Shown here: one piece after another, positions 31,608 through 43,240 of the stretch | Position numbering within the stretch: the first letter of the stretch is position 1 | Layout: every line of letters begins with the position of its first letter | DNA from: Ectobius pallidus | Lineage: Eukaryota; Arthropoda; Insecta; Blattodea; Ectobiidae | Direction of reading: 5' to 3' | Length of the DNA stretch: 64,000 nt | Assembly: GCA_964059195.1 (NCBI GenBank) | Contig: CAXKWD010000002.1 | Location: forward strand, 53,656,923-53,720,922 | Notes under the pieces: model-generated | What the model saw: the letters and a program-made list of their open reading frames with translations, nothing else | What the model was told of the DNA's origin: nothing | Databases searched by the model: none | Program-made: the position numbers and the translations under genes

Positions 31608-33055
31608 AATGTGGACAATGGATCTATACAGTGGAGCTGTGACAGAATTTAGAAAAAACATACATGATGTGCATTGACAACAAAACCGCCTGTAAATATA
31701 AGATATGACAGTTGAGAAATTTGATTTGATACCTGCTAGGACAACTGACAAAATCAACACTACAGTGATATGGCCGATTGCATTGACCTCGGTTAGGACG
31801 TCCGGTTATTTGTCCACAATAATCATGGCTAGACTGAAATCTGTTGCACTGATAATCTGGCCCATTTATGAATCCATAGTTATCTACTGTCTGCTCATGT
31901 GGCCTTATTCTTCTCTGGAACAGTAGTATTTAAATGGCAGTGACTTATTTGTAGATTTTTGAACCATAATAGAGTATTACTGTAAAACTGTATGGGATCA
32001 AACCCAACAAGGAAGTTTTATTGCAGTAATAATATACAAAATTCAGGACTGAGTAAAAGAGAGTAGTGTTTTCAGATTTTAGAACTTTTGAAAGCACTAT
32101 ACTATTCATCTAGTGGTAAAGTACAGATTATTTAAATTAAGCAGAGCAGTGGTGACAGTGTGCTGAAACAGAAGGAAGAACTGACAACACATTTTCTATA
32201 ATTTCTCTCTGCTCCCATAGCAGTAATGTTATTAATAGATGGTATATTCTGCAAGCTGTTGTTTCACCTATGTCGCTAACATTACTACATCTTGGAAACA
32301 TCCACTTTACATAAAAGCATAGTGACACCAGAAATCTATTTCTTGGTGACACGGGATGATTTCTAATTATAGGGAAGCCCAATTCTTATACCTAAACTTC
32401 AACTGTAAACTATACCAAAAGTGAAGTTTCTGTGTAAAATTCAACTCTTGTACAATTATTATGTTATATAACTTCACTGTGTTAACTTCCCATACAATTT
32501 AATAAGGCTACATGGAATGCATGTTAACTATTAGGTATTAACTTATTAAACAAAACCGAGGTCGATTCAATTGGCCATTCATGTTATTGAGATCTACAGT
32601 GAGTCTTGAAGTTCAGACATGCACCACCTCTTGTAAAACAGGGCGAAACTTAACCAGTAACCACCAAACTTTCTGCAGTAAGGTCAGATACACTGCATTC
32701 CAAATAGGATTTTCACCCTTAGTGAATACAGCCTTTCAACCCAAAGGGATGGAACATTAAACCGCTTTATATAAACTTTTCATTGATGAATTTCTTAACT
32801 ATTCAAACATTATGTTGAAAGCAGAATGTCTCTACTGAGATGTATAGGTTTATCCTGAATCATCTAGATCAGTAAAATCTTGTTAACATGAACTCCCTTA
32901 AGATGAACAAAAATTTGTCCCAACTGGGAAATATTATTTCTCTTCCCCTCTTTTCAGCTCATGCCAACGGTTTATTAACATGCTTATATTTATCCCTGCT
33001 TGTGTAACAATCATAGCGCAAAATAATAATTCCAGTACTACAATAATATGTGCAG
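31608..33055 (+). other. Probable 3' UTR and convergent intergenic region
   Basis: No further exon on the + strand and no recognised TE. The next gene (IARS2) lies on the opposite strand with its end at 44502. Confidence 0.45.
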
Positions 33056-34961
33056 CAGTGGCGTAGCGTAAGGGTAGACTTTGAGACGGAGTCTACCTAA
33101 ATAATATAAGGAAATAGTGGATTCATAAACAAATAAATAAAGGCAGCAACAACCAAGCCATTAATCATTATAAACTCATTAGCTGTGTCATCAAAATATT
33201 TTTCGCCGTTGCATTCCTCAATCACAACGCATAAAGCGTCAATTTGTGGTGCCGCGTGCTTAGGCAACTTCGAAATCTTATGATGCGGCAGTGAAGACGA
33301 GCGAGCTGAGACTAGCGATGCTTTAAGCCAGTCCAGTTTCATCAAGTGCGAGTTATATGACTTCTCCCACTAAACGTTAACTTACTCGTTGCGAAGACAG
33401 GCCAATTTGTTTCGCAAGAGCGGCATAAAGTCACCACCAAAGAAACTGAAGAGGATTTTGAGAATGCTAGTCTCTTCGAAAACGGCGAAGAGTTGCTTCC
33501 GCAGCTGTGACGTCACCTCCTGCATCACGCCGCCAAATTTGAATGTTAAATTCACGAAAACGGATTTCACAACCCCCAGCATGTGTTCTGCCGCTCTTGA
33601 AATAATCACGCGACTTTCTCTACCTTAATAAAACTGTTACCATTTTCTCTCGTCTGATTCCAGCTCTTAGAAAACACAACACAATGTTCTCTACCTTAAA
33701 CGTTAAAATTACAGTTTTCTCGCTCAATCTCTGGGAATTCTCACGCGACTTTTCCTACCGTAATAAAATTTTTGCTATTTTCTCTAGCCTTATTCTACCT
33801 CTTGAAAAACTCAGAGAACGTTTTGTGCCATAAGAATTAAAATAACTATTTTCTCGCGTCTTCTTCCATCTCAGGGAGCTCTCACACGACTTACTCTTTC
33901 CAAATTGTTTTTTTCTATTTTCTCTCGTCTTATTCCAGCTCTTTAAAGACTCACACACTTTCTCTAACAGAAGCATTAAAATTACTATTTTCTCATATCT
34001 TATTCCATCTCAGGGAGCTCTCACACAACTTGCTTTAACCTAATAATTTATTTGTCATTTTCTTTAGTCTTATTCTTCCTCTTGGGAAACTCACACAACG
34101 ATCTGTATCTTAAGCAACAAAGTGCCGGTAACTATTTTCTCGAGACTTATTTCAGCTATTAGAATAGTCACGTAATTTTGTCTAACTTAAGCACTGAAAT
34201 TACAATTTTCTCGCGACTTATTTCACCTCTTAGAACACTCGCACAACTTTCTCTAAGTTAAGCATTAATTACTATTTTCTCGCGGCTTATTCCATACCTG
34301 ACAACTCTCGCATGACTTTATAACCTTGTTAAATAATTGACTGTGTAGAGATAATATATAATGTAAAGTTAAGTAATATTGAAAGAAGGAAAGAAATGAT
34401 GCCATAAGTAGTCTCTTCAGATACCTGCTTTCTTGAAGAGCGCTCGAGTATGCAGCCGGACAATAGATTGAATGAAGGGAAGGGTACGGTAACATAAACA
34501 TTACATTCCTCAGTCATTGGCTGAGTGCAGAGTTAGTTTATCTTAAAATTGTGATTATTTCCGTGTAGCACGTTTTAATATAATAGGTATGGATAACACC
34601 GTTTTCGACTCTATCATATGAACTAAAGGGTAAAAACCAACTTCTAAGCTTGACTTAGGCGTTTTTCTAAAATGGAATCTTATACTTTATTTTTTTAAAT
34701 CTATGTAACTTAGTTTAGTTTAAAATTCAAATCCACTAAAATTCGATAAAAATTAATAAAGATTGTGGTACTAATACTAGTAATAGTAGTACTAGTAATA
34801 ATAATATACTTACATAGGTATATTCAAAATCGAATCCATGTGCATTATATTAACATTATTTTTTTATTTTAAACACTGAGAATTCGTGTATCATTGAACA
34901 GGTATAAATTCATATTTTAAAATCCAGTTTACCCAGAACCCAATGTCAAGCTACGCCACTG
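33056..34961. mobile_element. hAT-type non-autonomous element, 1.9 kb
   Basis: Terminal inverted repeat CAGTGGCGTAGC (12 bp, perfect) with the perfect 8-bp duplication 'atgtgcag' at 33048-33055 and 34962-34969. The CAGTGGCGTAGC end is typical of hAT MITEs. The interior has a 70-bp tandem array (33600-34320) and no transposase. A small open frame at 33097-33345 (-) has no recognised domain. Confidence 0.85.
33600..34320 (+). repeat. Tandem array of about ten ~70-bp units
   Basis: 'attttctcgcg' or 'attttctctcg' recurs near 33642, 33714, 33777, 33847, 33917, 33987, 34057, 34133, 34205 and 34273 (spacing 63-76 bp). Each is followed by 'cttattcca' and 'ctcacac'. Alternating subtypes suggest a higher-order dimer. 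It fills the middle of the hAT element. Confidence 0.85.
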
Positions 34962-35029
34962 ATGTGCAGATTACCTTATATATAAATGTAAGCTATTTTT
35001 TCTGACTGGTTCTATTTCACTTCCATATC

Positions 35030-35052
35030 TTTTTCTCCTATAATATTCTCAT
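35030..35052 (+). repeat. Isolated arm end of the 1153-1407 foldback family
   Basis: 'ttctcctataatattctcat' is identical to the outer part of the right arm at 1339-1358. The tRNA-like part is missing. Confidence 0.6.
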
Positions 35053-35530
35053 TTATGTATTCATGTTGAAAACATTTTGGATTTTATGTAGAAGGCCCTT
35101 ACCAAGATTTTCAGGGTAAGCCACTGTTTTCAAGGTGGTGCAGATTTATGGATGTAAGCACAGGGAGTTAAAAACATGCAGATGGTAATGTATTATAAGT
35201 GATAAACAGAGTTCTGTATATATATATTTGATGCACCGGTATTCTTTCATTTCTTTATCACTTTTAGTTGTAATTGTGTTTTAAGCTGTTAGAAAAGAAA
35301 AGGCTTATATGTCACATTAAAAACTTTATGACCAAGCCTTTTTTTTTTATATCATTTACAATTATGCAGTATGCACTTTGTTCTTACTTTCAGATTGTCA
35401 GATTATAGTGCACTTCTATTTTACAATAATAAAGCTTAGTTCAAGTAGATCTTATGTAAATACTATTCTCACTTTTCAAGAAAATAAATCAGTTTGTTTG
35501 TACCTTTTAGATTTGTCAAACTTTACCTTA
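35053..35530. other. No feature recognised
   Basis: AT-rich intergenic sequence. Confidence 0.4.
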
Positions 35531-35791
35531 ATTCCGGGGTGCACGGGCAAAGAGAGTTAAGTCCACTTTCTTGTTACTGAGCATTAGAGTGACTTAACAC
35601 ACTATACCAGCCCAACATAGCTTTAGAGATGGATAAACCCATGAGGCACACATCCATCACTACCGTACAATTTTGATTATGACTTACTGGACTTAACACA
35701 AATATAGAGAACATTTTTATCTATAACTATGGATATATCTCAATTTTTTAGGATGGTGGACTGAACTCTCTTTGTCCGCGCACCCCGGAAT
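35531..35791. mobile_element. 261-bp MITE, TTA target duplication
   Basis: Inverted ends of about 34 bp begin ATTCCGGGGTGC and share 'caaagagagtt' and 'agtcca', with about four mismatches. TTA flanks both sides (35528-35530 and 35792-35794). A TWA duplication is characteristic of PIF/Harbinger elements, which is the likeliest class. Confidence 0.75.
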
Positions 35792-35794
35792 TTA

Positions 35795-36880
35795 TGTATT
35801 ACTTAGAACCTACCAATATTTGTTATTGTGACACTGTAGTATATTCCAAAGACGTTGTAGGGGAAAATCCTTTTAGGATAGCTGCTTTAAATTAAGGGTG
35901 CCAATTGGACACAGACAAATCAAGACAATTCTAAGAACTAACTTTTTTCCCTAATTTTCAATATTCATGTATTTTTATATTAAATTTTAAAGCAGCTTTC
36001 AATAAAGGACTTCCTTTTTATTTACTAAATATTTCTGAATACAAATGGTTGAAGACAATATGAAGTGAGTCTTGAAGACAGTATAAAAAAACAGAAAAAA
36101 ACTGTCAAAAAATTTAAAATTTATCTGTTTGACCATACTGACTACACTTCACCCAAGACTGAATTCTATAGAATACCAATAGGTAAAATGTGGACGGTCG
36201 ATTCATGCAAAATCATTTTTAAAATATAAGAAGTACTGGGAAATTCACCAAGTGGTGGGAGTACATGCATGCTGGGACTGGATATTGCTTATCTGGGGTT
36301 TTGCCATCTTCACCAAACATGTCCAGACTCATCTCTGGGAAGGACGGAGGGAGAGAGGATCCGAGCAGCATAGTGAAAGGCTGGCCTTAAGCACTCTCCT
36401 AGACTCAGCAAATTGACAACTTTAAATTGTCTGTGGGCCTGTATCTTTGTCAAATAGTCAGTGATGTGGTAGGGAGGGGTGGATCTTTGGGCTCTGTGCA
36501 TCACCATAGGAGTGATTGATCTCTGCTGGACATTGATCATGACATCCATGTGAAACCCTGCTTTGGCAATGAATGGGGGTTCTAGTTTGCAGTGAATAAA
36601 AATGTTAAATTTCAGTATAAATGTGTTAATTTTGGTGTTATTGTACAGTACAATTTTGTTATATCGACCTCAGTTTGTACCAAGGCTAGTCATCAGTAGA
36701 GGTTGTCCCATCCAGGATAGACCAATCACACTGCCTGAGTGTGTAATGACACTTGTTTCCCATTAGGGCTATTCTCAGCATTTACTCAGTCTAGAAATGC
36801 TCACACCTTATGATTAAACTCGCAACATTTAATTAACCCTTGCTCAGATTACTGTGAAATTTGGGCAGAAATAATCTACA
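35795..36880. other. No feature recognised
   Basis: A GC-richer stretch at 36230-36590 carries a 79-aa open frame on the - strand (36310-36549), without recognisable family or splice context. Confidence 0.4.
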
Positions 36881-36892
36881 CACAACGACCCT

Positions 36893-37211
36893 AAACTAAA
36901 CTAAACTCCGTGGCGCTACATCCCTGGAGGGACTTGGCCTACCACCCGACCGCTGCGTCATCTCCCGTAGGCAGATGGCAGGATTGGGGGGCATGTGGTC
37001 AGCATACCGACACCCACGGCCGTTATTGGTGGTTTTCATGACCGGAGCCGCTACTTCTCTATCAAGTAGCTCCTCAATTTGGAATCACGAGGCTGAGTGC
37101 ACCCCTACCAGACCTCCCTACCTCAGAAAAATCCGAGGAGGTACCGGGAATCGAACCCGGGCCGACGGATCTGTAGTCAGCGACGCTAACCACAAGACCA
37201 CGCCGGCGGAC
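36893..37211 (-). mobile_element. Full-length tRNA-derived SINE with 12-bp target duplication
   Basis: On the - strand the element starts at 37211 with a tRNA-like head (A box near 'GTGGTCTTGTGG', B box 'GGTTCGATTCC'). A conserved body follows ('TTTCTGAGGTAGGGAGGTCT', 'TGCTGACCACATGCCCC'). It ends in repeats of TTTAG. Target duplication 'cacaacgaccct' is at 36881-36892 and 37212-37223. At 319 bp it looks complete. Partial copies are at 37613-37705 and 39800-39985. Confidence 0.9.
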
Positions 37212-37612
37212 CACAACGACCCTATTGACGGTTAAAACAGAGCCTTAAAAAGCAGACACAAATGTTTTTAATTCATTTTATAAATACACAAAATTCATGG
37301 AGGATGAAGCAAATTTGATTATGCAACAGTTTTTTTAAAAAATTTTATTTCCCTAACAAACTTCACGTGACAAAGTTTTAGTGAAATTTTGGAATTTTAT
37401 TATAAATTTGGTACCACCTTTTTATCTTGAATGATTTACAGGTAAATGAGTGGTAATTATTCCAGGTGCTACAGCTGTCTGAATGATGAATGTGCTTTTC
37501 TTTTGTTAATAACCTGTTGTAGACAATAGAGTAATGGTCAAGTTAGCGGCCAGGGGTTCAACTCTCAGGTGAAAAGTGGATAAGGAAATTAGAACATAGT
37601 ATCGCAGACTGC

Positions 37613-37705
37613 CTGCGTGGTCTTACGGTTAGCATTGCTGGCTACCGATCCACAGGTTTGGGTTTGATCCCAGTACCTCCTTGGACTTTCTGAGGTAGGA
37701 AGGTC
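37613..37705 (+). mobile_element. SINE head, same family, truncated
   Basis: 'gcgtggtcttacggttagc', 'gggtttgatcccagtacctc' and 'tttctgaggtaggaaggtct' align with the first third of the SINE at 36893-37211. The match stops exactly where LINE sequence begins. Confidence 0.8.
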
Positions 37706-37950
37706 TGGGTCAAGGAGATGTACTATCGCCTTTACTTTTTAATTTCGCTTTGGAACAGGCATTAGGAAAGTTCAGGAAAACAAGGTAGGCCTAGAAGTAA
37801 ATGGCAATCATTTGATTTTAGCTTATGCAGATGATGTTTGTCTGATGGGCGATGACATAAACACAATCGAGAGAAATGCAGAAAGTCTTTCAATGTCTTG
37901 AAGAATGTTGGATTAGAAATTAATACAGAAAAAACTAAGTATTAGGTAGA
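37706..37950 (+). pseudogene. Non-LTR reverse transcriptase fragment (YADD box)
   Basis: The frame reads GDVLSPLLFNFALEQAL, then after a 1-base deletion 'KVQENKVGLEVNGNHLILA' followed by YADDVCLMGDD. The YADD box is the catalytic motif of retroelement RTs, and GD.LSPLLFN is the preceding motif. It is short, frame-shifted and followed by decay. The clade is not certain. Confidence 0.8.
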
Positions 37951-38462
37951 TTTCGAAGAAAAATCTACCTATTGCAATTGATACCATGTCATGACTTTCA
38001 AAAAATTCTTTCATATCTTTACGTTTCATGCCTCCCTAAGTACGAAACCACCGCCTGTTCAAACATTTTTTTTGCCGGTAACCTAACCAACCTGTATCTT
38101 TTGGCTATTTATTGGCACGAGCATCATTAAATCTATAACTTGATATATTTATTATTGCAGACATAGCATGTAATTGTATTTGCAAGTTGAAGTTCACAAT
38201 TTCAATCTTCCTGTATCCTGACTTCCATTTTATTTCTTCATATAATGAGCTAAGATATAAATCACAACAGCTAACTAATTACTTGTGCATGCATAAAGTA
38301 ACTGATCTATCGATTCTCAGCAATATTAAGATAGTCACTAACTTTTTGAAGTTGGTACGCATGTAACTTTACTCACCATCCTCGAACAGTATTTAATTGG
38401 CAAGTAAGTATTTGTAAATATTTTCCCTATTGTAGAAAAAATAGTATATATATGCATTAAGT
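37951..38462. other. No feature recognised
   Basis: AT-rich sequence up to the hAT target site. Confidence 0.4.
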
Positions 38463-39682
38463 CAGTGTTTCTCAACCTTTCAGTATTCGCGGCCCAGTTT
38501 TCATCATAATTTTCATCGCCCCCCCCCCCCCCCCACATACAATAAAATGTATACAACAACAATGCATTCTGAGTATTTTGGAGGCCCCTGAAATCGAGAA
38601 TCTTTTCCACACTTTGTAAAGACATGGGTTCGGTGCATTCACAGTTATTATTTTATTGCGAGGCAAGATGGTTATCACGTGGGAAATTTTTACAACATGT
38701 TTATGAATTAAGAGAAGAAATCGCCATTTTTCTAGAAGAAGAAAACAGACCGGAAGCCGAGAATTTTCGCAATGGTTTATTTGTGATGAAATTAAGCTAC
38801 TTGGTCGACATATTCGAGAAATTAAATATCTTGAACCTTCAACTCCAAGGAGCAAATACACATATGTTGGATACGAGTGATAAAGTTAATGCTTTTTGCA
38901 GAAAATTGTATTTGTGGAGCAGAAATTTAAAGCAAAAAACCTAACAATGTTTGCAAATGTGGATGATTGTATTAAAACTTACAAGGCTGAAGAAGAACAT
39001 GTAAAAGTTGTTTTTGTAACCGTTGAAAACCATTTAGCCACACTAGAAAAGAATTTTAAAAAGTATTTTCTTGCAGACGATAACTTGACAGAAAGTTGCG
39101 AGTGGGCGAGGGATCTATTTCATAAGACTCCCGAAGGACTTTCAATTGATGAAGAAGAAAGATTCATAGACTTCACGACGAGTGGCGAAACCAAAAAACA
39201 ATTTAGTGATAAATCACTATTTGAATTTTGGGCAGCAGTAGATGATTTTTCTGCACTATAAACCAGAGCATTTCGCACTCTATTGCCATTTTCAACATCC
39301 TTCCTTTGCGAAACTGGATTTTCTGCTTTGGCTTCGTTAAAGACAAAATATAGATCTCGGCTAAATATAGAAACAGAACTGAGAGTGGCTATTTCTAATA
39401 TTGAGCCTTCCTTCGAAAAACTTTGCTCTGCAAGGAAGTCACTAATAATTATTATTTAATTTGTTTTTAATTTAGTATGTTTTGATGAAGTGAGTTTTTA
39501 TTTAGTAAGTTGTTTTACTTTTTTTTTAATATGTCGAAATGTATTTTGTTTTCTATGTGTATGTTTTTCTGTCAGTTAATAATTTTTTTAAATAATATTT
39601 TCTCTTGGATATTCTCGCGCCCCCCTTCTTGTCTGCTCGCGGCCCCCCCTAGGGGTCGCGCCCCACAGGTTGAGAATCGCTG
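38463..39682 (+). mobile_element. hAT transposon remnant with transposase pseudogene
   Basis: Ends CAGTGTTTCTCAACCT (left) and AGGTTGAGAATCGCTG (right) are inverted with one mismatch. The 8-bp duplication 'cattaagt' is exact (38455-38462 and 39683-39690). Length is 1220 bp, so the N-terminal half of the transposase, including any BED finger, is deleted. A run of 16 C at 38519-38534 follows the left end. Confidence 0.9.
38633..39459 (+). pseudogene. hAT transposase C-terminal half (SCAND3/ZBED5-like)
   Basis: First block: 'CEARWLSRGKFLQHVYELRE', with the WLS.G signature of this hAT group. A frameshift near 38900 leads to 'NLTMFANVDD' and 'FAL'-type helical sequence, then a stop at 39259-39261. 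The frame resumes as 'LLPFSTSFLCETGFSALASL' and 'KTKYRSRLNIETELRVAISN', the hAT C-terminal dimerisation region, ending at TAA 39457-39459. One frameshift and one internal stop make it inactive. Confidence 0.85.
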
Positions 39683-39799
39683 CATTAAGTGCATTGGATA
39701 ATCTCGGTTCTCCAATGATGAATTGGCCACACTTTTTGCAATACACTGTAAGGCTTTCTGCATATTAAGGCTGCATCTAGAACATGAACTTTTGGGTAC

Positions 39800-39985
39800 A
39801 TATCTTGAATTTCAGCTCTATCAGTTCAATCCCTGACCCTCCTCAAATTTTTCTGAGGAAGGTCTGGACCAGGATGCACTCAGTCTTGTAGAACAAGTGA
39901 TCAAGTAGTGGTGGTTTCGGACAAGAAAACATACCAAAATAAAGTCTGCGAGTCAGCATGCTGACCACATGCTCTCCCATAGGCG
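39800..39985 (+). mobile_element. Decayed SINE body copy
   Basis: 'tttttctgaggaaggtctgg', 'gatgcactcagtcttg', 'gatcaagtag' and 'catgctgaccacatgc' follow the order of the 36893-37211 SINE body. The tRNA head is mostly unrecognisable. Confidence 0.7.
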
Positions 39986-40189
39986 TAACCAGGCCGACCA
40001 TTTGGGGGGGGGTTATAACATCCGGGGAGAGGGGGTCCTCCCTCGGAAAATTAAAAAAATTAAGATGCACAATAACGAGTTTTAAGCTTCCCACGCTTTA
40101 AACTCATATTAAGTAATTTATAAGCAGATTTTTAAAAAGGTGATATATCACAATAATGAAATAACTTGTACAATTTTCCTTTTTATAAT

Positions 40190-41277
40190 CAACTAGCTTA
40201 AAAGGCTCGGGTTTTGTATTTTGTTAATGCGAAAATAACTTATGAAGGACTTTCGATTTTCAAACTCTACGTCTTTAAGGTCTTTATATAGGTATTAAGA
40301 ATTTGAAATGGGGAAGAACGACTTATCACACACAAACTATTCCCTCAGAAAACGCTAGATAGGCTATAGCTTATTATAGCTTATAGCAGATCCCCACGGC
40401 TTCTCCCAAGATAATTAATTGAAAGATTAACAATTAAGAGCAAAATAATTAAAGTATTATATTTATTAACACTTTGCACGCGAAACATTCATAGGTGTAA
40501 ACTAAACATTTGATAGGCCTAATTAATGAAACAGCTATAAATCCAGCTTTGAAGTGAAATTCACGATTAGAAAATAAATGGAAAAATACAGTATTCGAAA
40601 GATTATGAGAATTGAAATCGATTAAACTCACGATAAAAAAAAGTGCGTAAATGTATTTGACAGACAGACATAGTACATTAGTTTTTATTTATATAGGTGA
40701 AGAATGGAATAAGCCTACTGAGGCCGTGATTTCTATATTCATTTGTCCAGACTTATAATTCCGTTACATTTCAGGCAGATTTAACGACCCTACATAAGAT
40801 ATTTTAATTACGATTACATATAAAAACGTTGTAGCCAGGACCCCGAACTAAGCAACTTCCCTGGAATTTTCTGTAAACTATATTCCATGTCAAATAAAAT
40901 ATGTTTAACATTACCTTATCGACATCTATAGCTTTTATAATAACCTGAGATATCCATTGCCTTCCATAGCGATCGCGACGATATTACTTCCAAGGTATGA
41001 CAATAATAGACAAAGCCTTCTGCAATTGATTTGACAACTGAAAAGAATAACTCAAACCTGATGCTTCGAAAGCGTAAAAAATGCACGTTTTCTTGCCGTT
41101 TTTCACTCATAACTCGCGAACGAAGGCTAAAATTAAAAATGTAGTATGACAGAAACCTTCCCGGGAATGTACCCAACAACTTCCCAAAGTTTCATGGCGA
41201 TCGGATGAATGGTGTAGTAATGCATAAAGGACACACACACACACACACACATACATTCATTTTTATATATATAGATT
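40190..41277 (+). mobile_element. Dispersed retroelement-like repeat ending in (AC)n and 'tatatatagat'
   Basis: It starts near 'actagcttaaaaggctcggg' and shares ordered blocks with 15013-15255 and 59727-59900. The end is 'catggcgatcggatgaatgg', an (AC)n array (41229-41252) and 'ttttatatatatagat'. Such a layout is common for old LINE-derived repeat families in animals, but I find no RT here. The class is uncertain. Confidence 0.55.
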
Positions 41278-42310
41278 GGGGGGGGGGGGGGGAGTTCACC
41301 CTCGTTATGCCTCTGTGCTCTCCTTTTCTGCCCAGTTGTCAATATTTTGAAAGATGGAGGTGTTTGATGCAGCATTTGGATGGCAGACTGTGTCCTATAA
41401 GGGATGCAGTGCTACTGAGTAGTAATAGTACTCATACAGAGTGTTAGAAGTATAAGGAAAAATATTTTGTTTTTTGTAGTCCGGGACAATATAGTGAACC
41501 AAATTACCTGAATGCAGCTTCCTTTTGATAAGTTCTTAATTGAACAACAAATTGTGAATTGAAGAAATTTTGTTCAACTTATTTGTATGGATTTGGCATG
41601 TTTGTTTTTAGTTTTCCTACCTGTTCCTTGGTCGCTGAAAACATTTTGATATTGGCAAAAGGAATTAGTCAATATGCAGGTTAAAAGTTAGGGCTGATCA
41701 ATGAATTATGGTATTATATCAGGAAAGGAAAAGTGAGACAGTTATAAATATGATACAAGAAAAGGGTGAATTAAAAAAGGCAACTATATTGTTGTTTAGT
41801 ATAACATTACAAAGCAAGATGAGCCATCCATCCAGCTGTTACAGTAATGTACATTCAACTTCGAAACTCGAATCTAAAACACAAACATGTATGTGCTAAA
41901 GAGATTCAAGCATACAACGATTTTGAAAAAAGAATTGCATCAGCTTCTACCAATTCATCACACATTTCCTATCTGTGAGAAAAGGAATCATGAATAGAGA
42001 TAGACTGGTAGGAAAGTCCAACCATCTTAAAAAACTTTACTTTTATATAAATAAAATAAAAGCTGTTTCTCTTTTTTAAATGGTCATGTTCTGGACACCC
42101 CTGAAGCAAAATCTGATTTTTCATGAAAAATGAAACTATTTTTATTCTTTGTCATTTTCTTTTAAAGATGAAAGGACAATTTTAATGGAACACATAGTAA
42201 AAATCCGCTATTCAAATACAGTATTGCTTATAGCAGCAATGTTAACAGAACAGTGCATGAACGATCTTTCTGTGCCTTTGTGTGCTGTGATGCTGAATGC
42301 AATATAAATA
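41278..42310. other. No gene recognised; 15-G run at its left end
   Basis: Fifteen G at 41278-41292 abut the preceding repeat. The rest is AT-rich without features. Confidence 0.4.
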
Positions 42311-42930
42311 CAGTAAAACCCCCTTTTTACATTCCTGTCATTTACATTTTCCTGCCTTTTACATCATTTTCTGCTGGACCCATCTTTTATCCTATTCCGA
42401 TAATACATAGTGTTCCTGTCATTAACAACTTTCAAACAGTTGCATTTCCTGCCATTTACACATTTTCTTTATTGGCAACATTGGTTTTCGACGAAGAACT
42501 GCTTTCCCTTAACAAAATTTTGTGCTATGTTGCCAACTCTCTTAGACGCAGTGTCAGTTTTTATTTGTGTTAGTCCAGGTGAAGTTAGTTTTCTTCTGTG
42601 CGGGTGCAATTTACTGCTTTTTAATGTATTGTAGTTATTCAAATAGCATAATTCATCGTAATTTGAATCATTGCCAGTGTTTTTGTCTTGCATGATTTTT
42701 GGTGGTATCATGAAGTTGAAATAAAACAATAGAAAATGCATTTCTTTGCAATGTGCAACATATTTTGTATAGATAATGTAAGTGTACATAGGTATCTATA
42801 TTTATTTTCAAGTATTAAATTTTGCAATATATATAATTACAGCTATTACACTTCCTGCAATTTACACTTTCCTGCCATTTACACTTTTTTGAATCAGTCC
42901 CTTGAAAAGTGTAAAAAGGGGGTTTTACTG
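42311..42930. mobile_element. Tc1/mariner-type MITE (pogo-like ends)
   Basis: Perfect inverted ends CAGTAAAACCCCCTTTTTAC lie inside TA dinucleotides (42309-42310 and 42931-42932). The interior repeats 'cctgccatttacac' words and has no transposase. Ends of the CAGT(N)AAACC form are seen in pogo/Tigger-type elements. Confidence 0.8.
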
Positions 42931-43099
42931 TATAGGTACTGCAAGTAACTTTCAATACATTTATATAGACAGATTTAGAAGGTGAATTCATCCATATAGT
43001 GACAGAAGGCACTGTAAATATGATCTATATTTGTACAATATAATACTTAATAATGTATTAATTAATTTGAGAACTGTATACACTGTGCATGTTAACCTC

Positions 43100-43240
43100 A
43101 TACTTAATCTTGAACACCCAGTCCTCAACCCAGGAAAGGAGGTTTTCACTTCTGAAAATCCCCAACCCAACCGGAAATCGTACCCGGACCACACTACTGA
43201 CTCAACCACAGCGGCAAGGAACCATACTTCTTGGTAACAG
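43100..43240 (-). mobile_element. tRNA-derived SINE fragment
   Basis: On the - strand 'TGCCGCTGTGGTTGAGTCAG' and 'CCGGGTACGATTTCCGGTTG' give degenerate A- and B-box regions, followed by 'CCTGGGTTGAGGACTGGGTG'. The unit differs from the 36893 SINE family. Confidence 0.55.

Noticed and set aside
33600..34320. CRISPR-like array of regularly spaced repeats
   Set aside because: The units are tandem without unique spacers, lie inside a hAT element in a eukaryotic genome, and diverge from each other.
42253..42789. 106-aa frames on both strands
   Set aside because: They cover the mariner-type MITE and its repeats; neither shows transposase motifs.
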